Below, one piece after another: positions 9,298 to 21,200 of a DNA stretch of 64,000 bases. Positions within the stretch are counted from its first letter, which is position 1. The number at the start of each line of letters is the position of its first letter. The notes below the pieces were generated by a model. That model was given only the letters and a program-made list of their open reading frames with translations. It ran no database searches and was not told the DNA's origin. Source of the stretch: Achatina immaculata. Lineage: Eukaryota; Mollusca; Gastropoda; Stylommatophora; Achatinidae. The position numbers and the translations under genes were made by a program. The DNA lies in assembly GCA_009760885.1 (NCBI GenBank), contig CM019703.1, positions 7,762,459-7,826,458 of the forward strand, given 5' to 3'.

Positions 9298-12200
9298 CTG
9301 CGGGGAAAGAAAAGTGAGAACAGTCTTCAAGTGAGATGAGGAACTTCAACAATGAAGAATGCAAGTAAAGGCACTGCCCCACAGATGACGTGCTTCTACC
9401 ATGGTTGATGAACTACAGCTGACCAAAACCCTGTCCCACTTCTCCGCTGGTATCCCCAGCAACCAGGCCAGCCCGGCTAATGGAGCAAGGACCACTATAA
9501 TCTCCATGGCGGTGGAGTCTGCTAAAGAAGTATTGCACCAATTATCACCCCCTTGCTTTTTAGCTCTAATTAGGGACGGAAAAATGAACTGCTTTAACTC
9601 TCTCACTATCTGACAAAATTTAACTCTCTCATTATCTGACAAAATTTAACCCTCTCACTATCTGACAAAATGTTGTGCCTCAACACCTTCATAGCATCAG
9701 CTGCAAGGAACATCACACCTGCAGCTCCAGGGAGACAACAACAACAACAACAACAAAGATGATTAGCTTTTTCCTGTTATAATTCATTCTATTTTCTCAA
9801 CTTGTGGCTATCTGCAAAAAGTTCTCCCTACCTAGCTTATTCCTACACTGGAGCAGTGAAGTTTGTTTTCATATTAATTATGACATAATGAAAAAAACCT
9901 GTCACTGCTAGATGGACTTGGATAGATCAGTAAATTCTTTAACTCTTAACTTATCAAATAACACTCGTGATATAAACATTTTTTTGTGTAATAAACTCTC
10001 AATGTCTAGATGTTTTACCAATATATGGTGAGAAGCCCATTTCTAGCTTGCAATAGTATAAAATCATAAACTCGCAGAACAACACAGCCAGCCACCAAGT
10101 CACAAAGAGGCCAAGACCATAATGAAAAGGAAACCTGTACAGATAACAGTGGGCAATGAGGGAGAATATAGACAGTGCTCCTGATACTGATCCAATCCAT
10201 CAGCTACACAGCCACCAAGAGACTATCCTGTTTCAATTAAGAACAGGCCACTGCAGACTACTAAGCCACCTGCACCAATTCAGTGTCTCCTACATGTTTG
10301 CATGCCCTTGTGGGTGGGGGGGGGGGGAGGAAACAACATACCACAAACCCCAGTGCATGTGCTCCAAGAGTGTCCAACATTCTCTGACCTACAAAGCCTG
10401 ACCTGGCCATGAAGGGTGGACTCAAGGCAAAAGCCACAGGACTGCTGTGAAGACCTGGAAAGAAATGAGGCTTCATCCTGGTGACCTGGTTTCTGATTTA
10501 GCATGATCCAGCTCTTGAACACAGAAAAAGAAGAAGAAGATGAAGAAGAAGAAGAAACTTGCAACTGCAGAACAAAACCATATTACTGTAGTCATGTTTG
10601 TTCAATTTTTATTTTTTATAGGCCATTTTAAATAGTTCATGGTAGGCCAAGAGTTAACACTTTCTTCGTTTTTATCATCACAGATATTTTAGACAAAGTC
10701 AATTTCGGAGTTTTTGTCTTGTGGTTATGATCATCTTTGAGGAGTTGTTCAATTTATAAAAAAAAAAAAAAAGAATTTGCATAAAGAAATTTAAAAAAAA
10801 AAAAGAATTCAGTCTATTTATTAGGTCTTTTTTTTCCCTCAAATTTTCTTTTTTTAAAATTTCATATACCAACAAGTTGATAGATTCAAGTACTTAGGAA
10901 TGATTATAACAGCTGATGGGAAATGTCACAACAAAATAAAAAGCAGACATGCTCAGGCCAAGTCAGCACTCCAGAAAATGAGAAACATCTTGTGCAACAG
11001 ATCCATATCAATGGAAACAAGATTCCGAGTACTTAAATGTTACATCGAGAAAATTTTGTTTTATGGGTGTGAAGCATGCTCCATGAATAAGAGAGTAGAG
11101 CAAGAAATGGAGGTCATGGAAATGTGGTTCACAAGAAGGATGTTTAAGGTACCATGGACAGCTAAGAAAACCAACGAAGAAGTCTTAAGAGAGGCTGGAG
11201 TTAAAAGGCAAATTACAGCAAAGATCAGAGGTGGACAAGTGAGATTTGTAGGACATTTTCTGAGAAGAGGAAAATTGGAATACACTGTGGCAACTGGAAA
11301 AATTGAGGAAGAAGAGACAGAGGAAGACATAGAGAGAGAGAAGTTTCTGGATGGGCTAGTGGATCTCATAATCAAGTCTAAAGACAGGGAATTGTGGAGA
11401 GAAATGATCGCCTAGGCCACATGGCACAGCACTTGATTGATTGATACCAACCAGAATTCATGAAAAACATTTCCCCCGCCTCCATCCCGAAATATTACTA
11501 AACAACATAAAAACAGCCATACTTTACAAACTGTAGATAAGTTTGGCATAAACAGTAAACCATCATCATTAAAAAAAAAAAAATGGATGACAACAGCTAA
11601 CAGCACTACAACTGTTTGAGTGTTGCAGGGCGTTGTGATTGCTACCATGTCATCAAGTTTCTAGCAAAGCGTTCTTCTACCAGCAACTGCTTCTCACATA
11701 GACTAAATGACAACATGCCAGAAACAAACCTTTGGGGCAAACATTTTAGTTAACTTGTTAATAGCCCATGCTGGTAGGTTTCCTGAAAATGACAAATTAA
11801 ACAGTCACTGACTTCAAACATTATAATTCTAGCACTAAACAGGTAAATAGCTAATTTTTTTTTTTTAATGCAGAAAATGAAAAACACTCTAACCAGAGCT
11901 GAGAAATCAGTTTAATCCATTAACCTTTGATTTCAACTCTTCAGTGTTAGATATCCAACTCCAACTGCAATTCTATCATAAGAAATATAATTCCTCAGCC
12001 CCCAACTACAAAGTTGTATTTTACTCTGACTCCTCCATATTTCTACCTCCCTATTCTGAGTCTTTCCCAGATGGTGTATTCCTGCCAGCTTTGACTAGCA
12101 TCAATCTCTGACTCCTCCATATTTCTATCACCTTACTCTAACTCTTTCATAAATGGTGTATTTCTGCCAACTTTACTCTGTCCAAAACTGCTTTGAAAAA

Positions 12201-15200
12201 TGATTCTAACTGTACAGAATACTTATCATGCTAATTAACCATTCTGTTAATATTCCTCAAACTTTAGCTCAGTCGAGCTTGAAAAGTGAGTTAGAAAATC
12301 TTCACTAAAAACACAAAAAAAAACCAAAACAACAAAAACATCAAAAACTTGTGCTTTTTTCTGAACATAAAGGATCAAAGAATCCTTTGTTCAGTGATGA
12401 TTACGCCTGTGATACTCTTGATGATAACATGCAGGATGTTATTGTTTTCTTCATTTTTCAGAGGGCACACAAGATGAAACAATGTTTTCAAGTTGCAAGG
12501 CCAAGCCTTTCAAGTTAGGACAAGGAACTTTACATCAAGTATTAACACCTGCTACTGAACTTCACTCAAGAGGAAGACTGGCTGAATCAATATGGATGTG
12601 GCTGCTCTGGCTGGAAGCTTCTGTTTATCAGAGTCTTGCTAGTGTAACTGAGTGCATGCAACTTCACAGGATCTGAGGTATTCCTTCACAGGATCTGAGG
12701 TATTCCTTCACAGGATCTGAGGTATACCTTCACAGGATCTGAGGTATTCCTTCACAGGATCTGAGGTATTCCTTCACAGGATCTGAGGACTTCCTTCACA
12801 GGATCTGAGGACTTCCTTCACAGGATCTGAGGTATTTCTTCACAGGATCTGAGGTATTCCTTCACAGGATCTGAGGTATTCCTTCACAGGATCTGAGGTA
12901 TTCCTTCACAGGATCTGAGGTCTTCCTCCGCAGGATCTGAGATCTTCCTTCACAGGATGGTTTCACACAACTTATGGACTTTTCCAAAGCATAACACTGA
13001 TAATAAAAAGGCCCTGGGGTCAACCCAGACTCTAAAAATGTGTACCAGAGAACTTTGGGAAAGTAAATGTGGCTAGACATGATCCCGACCACATCACAAC
13101 TTTCATGTGCTGAAGGTCTTGGAAATACAGGCCTAACACCATATCCCCAATATGCCTCAATGACATGGATACGGGGATTTTACCTTTATAATACTGACAA
13201 CCCTTTAGCATAAGCCATGGACTTCCTTGCTTGAACCACCTAGTTTGTGCACCTGAATCACTGTAAATAAGTCATACATAATTTTCAACATATCAACATA
13301 CCCTTTGGATCAGACTGTGATACATATGTAAGCTGTGTTTTCTTGTCTTCCAGTTTTACAATGTAATAACCCGTTAAGTACGATGTGCCTCTGATCATAC
13401 CCTTTTTCAATGGTCGTGCCTGCAGAGTCATGAACATGTGCTGAATGTTGTGACAGAAGCTTTAATGGTATTAGAAAGTTCCCAGACTACACATGCCATG
13501 ACTATAAAAGGTAAGGTAATCCTGTCATGCCTTAGAGGCACATGGGGATATGGTGTTAGTGTCCATATTTTCCTTGACCTGTCAGCACACTAGTGGGTGA
13601 TATGGTCAGTATCATGCCTGGTCGCCCTTCCTTCCCCAATTCCAGAAGAAGCTGGGTACCCATTTCTACAGCCGGGTGACTGGGGTGTATCTGGTCGGAT
13701 TCGAACCCCCGACCTTCGCCATGAAAGACCAGTGCACTAACCACGTCGCCACTTAGCTGACAAATACATGTGAGACACTGAAGGTCATTACCCCCAAGGC
13801 TGTTCACTCAGACTGCCACCTGGCACCAAACTGCCTACTCATGATCAATTTGTATACTTGGTTTTGTGACTTTGATAGCTCTGCAACTGTTATGATGGTT
13901 GACAAATTCAAGCAACATGCCTATGTCAAATTTTGCATGAAGCTTGGTAAATCTGCTATCAAGACCTTGAAATGAATCCTCACACTTTAAGGAATATTCT
14001 TTGGCACAAACACAGGTTTTTTAGTAGCACATGCATTTCAAGGTCTTCGAATGTCTCTTCAAGATGACAAGTGTTCAGAGGGACCAGTCACCAGCAAAAT
14101 GCCAGAAAATACGGAAAAAAAATTTGTGAACTCATCCATGAGAACCATCGCCAAACAATCCATCAGCTCTCTCACATGGCTGGAATCAGTTATAAAGTCT
14201 GCAAGGAGATTCTCATGGAAAACTTCGACATGCATCTCTCTGTTGTGAAGTTTCTCCCGGGCTCTTGATACTTCATCAGAAGCAGCAGCATCCTGCATGT
14301 GCCTTGAGTTTTTGAGATGGCTAATGACAACCCAATTTTCATCTCTAGGATCATCAAAGGTGATGAAATTATGGTTCACAGCTATGGTCTGGAGACAAAA
14401 CAGCAGTTGTTGCAAAGGAAGAGCCTGTAGTCACCAAGATCAAAGAAGGCGTGGCAGGTCTGTGGTGCAACAAAAAGCACGCTCATCATTTTTTTTCAAC
14501 ATCAGGACCATCTTTCACCAAGAGTTTGTTCCTCCTGGCAGTGATTTCAGACATTTACTGAGATGTTTTGAGGTGCATGGGAGAAGAAATGGGACAAAAA
14601 AATATTGGAACTGTAGCACAGCCAAAATGGGCTGTTACATCACATAACACACCCACTCACATGTCCTTCAGGACTATGCAGTTTTTGACAGTAAACAACA
14701 TGGCTGTCCCACGCTCTCCATTCTTGCCTGACCTAGCCCCCTGTGGCTTCACCTTGTTCCTCAGAATGAAAATGATGCTGAAGGGGCACCAAATGGGATG
14801 AGATCCAAACGGAATTGCATGGGGCACAAGATGGCCTTCAGGAAAAGTACTCCTGCAACATGTTTTGAGATGTAGAAGAGGCACTGGAATGACTGTGCAC
14901 ATTCTCAAGGGACCTTCTCTGAAGGGGATGGTATCCAAATTTAAATAAGGTAAGTCTGTACCTCTTTTTTTTTTTTTTAGGACCAATCCAGGAACTTTCT
15001 AATACCACAAAAGTCTACAGATTGTAACAATTAACAACACAGGATAAGACATCAGACCAATTCAAATTTCTATTCCATTTTAGTGGAAACTCTTTTACTA
15101 AATTTTTCAGGGATGGAATCTCTTTAGCAAATTTTTCATGCAGGGAATATCTTTAGTCAATTTTCCAGGGAAGGAATCTTATTTGGAAGAAATCTTATCA

Positions 15201-18200
15201 ATAAGTATTTCAGGGAGGGAATCTCATTTGCAAGTTTTTCAGCAGGAAATCTCATTAGTGGTAAGTTTTTCAAGCAGGGAATCTCATTAGTAAGTTCTTC
15301 AGACAAGGAATCTCATTAGTAAGTTTTTCAGAGACTAGTTTCTGATCAGTAAGTTCTACAAAATGAAATTTTCTTGGCAGGTTTGCAAGCTTTTGGTGGA
15401 GAGTTTTCTTATTTTTTTTTTTAGGGAGTACATCTTATAAGACGTTTAAAAAAGTGGAATCTCTTGTTAGCCTCTTTTTATGAAATGGAATCTTTCTGTA
15501 ACTTCTTCAGGGAGTACAATCACATCAGTAACCTTTTTCAGGAAACTCAATAACCTTGGTATCATTTTTTAAGGTAGAGAATTCCATGTTTCCAGTGAAG
15601 CAGGGAAAAAACCCCATCCTAACAAAAAGAATATGCTATTACTCTTAAACCACAGGACAAGCCCACTGACACATTAACACCTTTTTGTTGTCATTAATCA
15701 CAGTCATCATGTTTTACTGGGAAATGATATGATGCCTGTTTACAGCATTTATGGCAGTTTAAAATTACAAACTCCCAACTGCAGAACAAAATCACATGAC
15801 TGCAGTTATGTTTTAGAGGCTGTTCAGATGGACAACGGTGGTGTACTTGATAATATATAATAATTCCCAGAAGCCACCAAGAGTGGGGTCTGAATGTGAT
15901 AAGCTGGTATTACTTCATGAGAGGACAAACTCTGTATACATGACTGCATACCAGTTAAATGAAACTGCTGGAAGAATGAGACAGAAAAAGCTCACCAATC
16001 ACAGTGAAGCAAAGCTGGTAAAGAATATAGCCTACCTCCTCATGATGTCCCTGGCCACAGGCAGTTATGATATAACTCCTTTAACTATTTATATACTGAC
16101 AAGTTCCCCAAAGTAGAGCAGCCTACTTCTTAGGCCTGTTACAGTCAGGCCAACATTATAAAAAACTACCTCTCCTATATGAAGTCTTCTATTACAAGAT
16201 AAGATCTTTAGTGGTACAGAACTTTTCAATTACAGAATCTTTCAGAAATCATCAACATCATCAGGTGCCATGTCAGTAGGAATTGGCAGTCACATCTTCT
16301 CCACAGATCTTGTTTCTTGATATTTTCCTTCAGCTCAGCTGCTGATTAAAAAAAATTTTTTTTTGGTGCCATTGCATTAGACTGTCCACAATTTTTTTTT
16401 TGCTCTTGGTGTTCCCTTGCATCTCTTCCCATTTATTTTCCATGTTGTTATGATGTTTTCAAGCCATCCTCTTCTCATTACATGCCCAACGATTGATGAC
16501 TGTTGTTTTCTTACGGATTTAGTTAGGTTCTTATCTACATTTGCTTTTGTTAGGAATTCCCTGTTTATCATCTTAGCTGTCACATTCTTCTAATGAACCA
16601 CATCCCTGTTGTCTCTGGTGATCCTTCCAGTGAGTTGTTGACTCACTTCCACAGAATAGGATAGACTCAGCATAGCACTTTAGATCTCTCTTTCTCATGT
16701 TCACTGATAGAGATGCACTGCACGAGATGTTTTTTCATTTCTTGGAAAGCTGTTTTGGCTTGGCTTATATTCTATTCTCGATTTCACAAATATTCACATT
16801 ATTTCATGTTTCACATAACTTACCACCAATTTGTGAGTGATCTTAGATAATTAATACAGAAAAAAAAAAGACAGCTGTTCTTAATTTAACCTATAGTGAT
16901 AATACTCACAGCATGATTTACTGAATGGTTCATGATGATCTTCTCATAGCCACAATCCAGCCAGGACCTCTGGGTTACAAAGTCTCTGTTCTTTAAGGGT
17001 GGAGGACAGCGGACTGCAGATGTGTGTAAACAAGAAGAAAGATTTCATCAGCATTAACTGACTCTGAATTATACAAAGAAAAACAGTTTTAACTTTATTA
17101 AAATGGCTGCTTTATAAGGAAGCTGTAAGGGGGTGAAGACAATGTCAGTGACCCGTAGCTGTTTATCATCTGGGATGACAAACCATGGCCAACCAAGACC
17201 CAGTCCCACCTCTTTGTTGGTACTGGCAGTAACATAATCCCCATGGCAGTGGAGTCTGTTAAAGAAGTACTGCACACCCCCTGCATTTTAGCTGCACTCT
17301 GGGACTGAAAAATTAGCTGCCATAACCCACCACTGAGCTGACACGCTCTGCCTCAACACCTTCACGTCATCAACGCCAGCTTGCAGTTCCATGGAGACTA
17401 AAGAAGAAGAAGAAGGGAGGAGGAGGAAGAAGGGAGGAGGATAAAGAATAAGGAAGAAAAAGAAGGAGGAGAAGGAGGAGGAGGACAAAGAATAAGGAAG
17501 AAAAAGAAGGAGACAGAAGGAGGAAGAGGAAGAAGGAGGACGAGGAAGAAAGAAGAGGAAGAGAAGGAGGAGGAGGAGGAGGAAGAAGAAAGAGGAGGTG
17601 AAGGAAGAAGAAAGAGGAAGAGGAAGAAGAAGAAGAAAGAAGAATAAGAAGAAAGAAGAAGGAAGGAAGCAGAAGAATTTAAAGAATTTATAAACACAGA
17701 ATAAACTTTTTAAGAAATTGCAAAAGCAAAACAAAGAAAATAACTAACCAAAACCATAAGGAAAAGATCGGTACAAGTCTTTTGACGTCTTGTGAGAAGA
17801 AGACTGATGTTAGGGAACCTAGCAGTCACTGGAAGATTCAAGAAAAAATAACATCTCTGAAATTGACTGAATGGTCTTAGCCAGTGGCAAAAGGAAAAAA
17901 AAAAAAAGAAAGGCGAGTGAGTTGATCAGAAACACCAAGGACCGGATAAAGTGGAGGATCATGACTGCAAACAGCAACATTTAAAAAGTAGATAATTCTG
18001 TCTTACTTGCATAGTACCCAATGTCATTGTTAGGATTGATGGCACAGATTTCTGCTCCATCTAACATGGTATGATCCCATGTCTTCCTGAACTCGGGGTC
18101 ATGCAGAACATCATACAGTGTGGCAGCATCTACATCACTGAACACACCACACACCTGTCAATTGTACACCTGTTTAATTTAACCTGGTTTATATTTTTTA

Positions 18201-21200
18201 AAAATACAAAAAAATTAAGTACCTTTTGTGTTTGTGTTAGGTTTATTTTTAAAAAAATATAAACTGCACACCCACAGCTGAATGTGGGATCAAATATGGC
18301 TTCTCAGCTCCATATAAAAAAGAAAGTTATCCTTCTTTTGTCATGTTATAGTTTTATGACACAGACAGAACAATAATGGAAGGTACATTTCCAGGGAAAT
18401 TATAAATGGGGTGACCAAAGAAGCAATGGATCCAGGACATCACTGATACTCCAAACACAACACACACTGAAGCAGACATTTTGACTAGATAGTGAGATGT
18501 TTTCTGATTGGCTATCACAAGAACAACATTCTGCAATGGTCATGCCACATAAAGATGCAAATGATTATTTTTATAATGGCTTGTAAAGTTACTGCTGTTG
18601 TTGGATATCCCTGTAACATCAAGTAGCTAAAGCACTTGGAAGGTAATGTAGGACTGCAACATTGAATATGAATATAAATCAAATGGGGGAAGTGTCACAC
18701 CAGGTATTCTTATTTCCCTGACAGGATCAAAGGATCAGGCTGCTCAACAAGATCTGATATCATGGCAGAATATCTGATATCTGATGTTGTCTACTGTAAC
18801 AGCAAACAGGCTGTGAGTAAATCAGGAGCCTATGCAACTAGCACTTCGAGCATGAGAACGGAGGTGCAGGCAGCATCAGAAGCAATGTCCTGGTTGGTGG
18901 AGCAAGATGGAGCATGTTGGGTCAGTGTAACAGACTCCCAAAGCATGTAATAGGGAAATGAGAGACATTTCTTCTGCAGGGATTAGGTCCAGCTTCTAGA
19001 AGGATCTTGGATAACCAGTTTGATGTGGATCTACTGCCCTGGTCATGCAGGAGTCAAAGGCAAAGAGAAAGCGGACAAGCTGGCAGGCAGGGCATCAATT
19101 CATGGAACCCTAAGAATGGACAATACAAGATAGCAAGAATCACATTGGATAGGCTGTGTATGGAGGAGGACATCGGGTTGAATGACAACAATCACATCAG
19201 GAGGATGATCAAATTGGGAGAGAAGAGAGGAAGTGGACGTTTTTCCAAAAGAAGTGGTTTAGATATGTTACCCAAACTGGTGTGTGAGTGGCTCCATCAG
19301 CAGATGCATGCTTCATTGGGTGTTGGAACGTAAGGCAGAACACATATGGGAACGACCGGAGTGCGGGGATGCCAGTCTCTGATTACAGTTACAGAACAGA
19401 GTTTTAATTTTAATCTTACTAACTGGCCCTGATAACAGTGTCACCTTAGACACTGTCACTTCAGTTTCCTTTCAAATTTATCACAGCAGAGGTTCTCAAA
19501 ATATGGTCACACACTTGAGGTCCATCTAGAACATTTTAGCTGTCACCCAGATGCACAACATTTGAGAACCAGCTGGAGCAACTGAAGTGATGAATTAAGA
19601 ATACATGAGTAGAACTTTTAAATTTTACCATGTACACTCATGTGCTGACATGGTTACAGACAGGACCGACCTTCAGGCTGTAAGTCAATCTAGTCATATG
19701 TCAGTCACTACAGCAGGGAGGTCAGACACAAAGTTCAGTTCATGATTATAACATGTCACAAGATGTACAGACACATTTATCATCACTTTAAAATACTAAA
19801 GAATGAAAATGAGTACAATAACTTTGTCAAAAGTAACCACAAAATATGAATCACAACATATAAAATAATCATACTGTAATAACTTTTCAGTGAAATGCAT
19901 AAATGTACATACAACACCCATAGGCATATATATGAAGTAAAGTACTGTAGTACAACTAAGATACGTACAGTACAGGACTGTATGGCTGACAGTGCCAACA
20001 CAGTCAATAAGTATAATGTATACGGCCTCAGTAGCCTGGTTTACTCATTTCTAGAACATTTTTCCATTTAATGGGGCCTTGGCCATATGTATGAATGGCT
20101 GTAACACAGTCAGCTGTAAGCTGGTGCATGACTTACAGACTATCTCTGGTGCCTGATAATATCAAAACCTCAAGATATGTGAAATGCCATAAAATAATGT
20201 CTTCTATTAAAATGCACTATAATGTGCAGTGTAAAGAAAGGTGCCAGAACAAACAACCCCCCACACCCATCACTACTGTACATAAACACATACAAGACAA
20301 TGACAGTTTGGCCACATTCAGCAACAGCTAAAGTTTTGTTTGCACAAAAAGTTGTTGGAATGGCATTCCAGGGTCTTCTGGGACAAAATTTACACAAATA
20401 AAATAAAAACCCTGGTTATTTCTGCCCAGAGTGGCAGATTTTCAATTCTAGGACACTTAGAGAGCAAAGACACAGTCCAATTTGGCAATCAGTGATTCTT
20501 AACTGATATGCCATCACCAGGGCTGGTGAACCATAGCTGACCAAGACCCTGCCTCACCACTCTGCAGGTACCCCCAGTAACAGGGCTAGCTTGGCTAATG
20601 GGGCAGGGATCACCACAGTTCCTCATGGTGGTGGATCTCCTAAAGAAATGCTGCACACCCCTTGGTTTTTTAGCTTCACTCGGGGACAGAAACAGCTACC
20701 ATGATCCACTCCCAATCCAACACAATGCCCTCAATACCTTCACCACATCAGCAACAAAGAACATCAAGCCCACAAATCCTGGAAGACTAAAGGAGAAGAT
20801 GGAAGACACTTAATAAAAAAAAGAGAACTACTTTGTAGACATAAAACTTGACTCATGTCTCGTAAAACAAACCAACACAAAATTTTAGAACAAATTTATT
20901 GTCTCTTCCCCCCCCCCCCCCACCCCACACTATTTTTTTTTCTCTGGTCTAGTGACATGTTTTTGCTCTGCCTCTCCAGCTTGGAATACACAGTTTGAAA
21001 ACACTGACTAAAGATGGAAATCACTGACTAAAGATGGAAATCGCTGACTAAAGATGTCATAAGCTGTAGTCCTTTTTATTTTTCACCTTCAGCTCAGAAT
21101 GCAAAATTGTTGCTGAGCACCCAGTGGTCTCTGATAGGAAACCTAGTGATATAAAAGAGTGCAGGTAACAGGGGGTAGTCAAGAAACTGGCATAGACTTC

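Noticed and set aside
10280..10564. Ser-rich minus ORF
   Set aside because: Antisense of the RNase H LINE end and its GAA tail.
13690..13760. tRNA gene on the minus strand
   Set aside because: A- and B-box-like motifs are present but there is no complete cloverleaf; the sequence continues into a SINE body with other copies in the window. The heads at 48040 and 39220 were rejected for the same reason.
14059..14415. 118-residue minus-strand ORF
   Set aside because: It is the antisense shadow of the decayed mariner transposase read on the plus strand.
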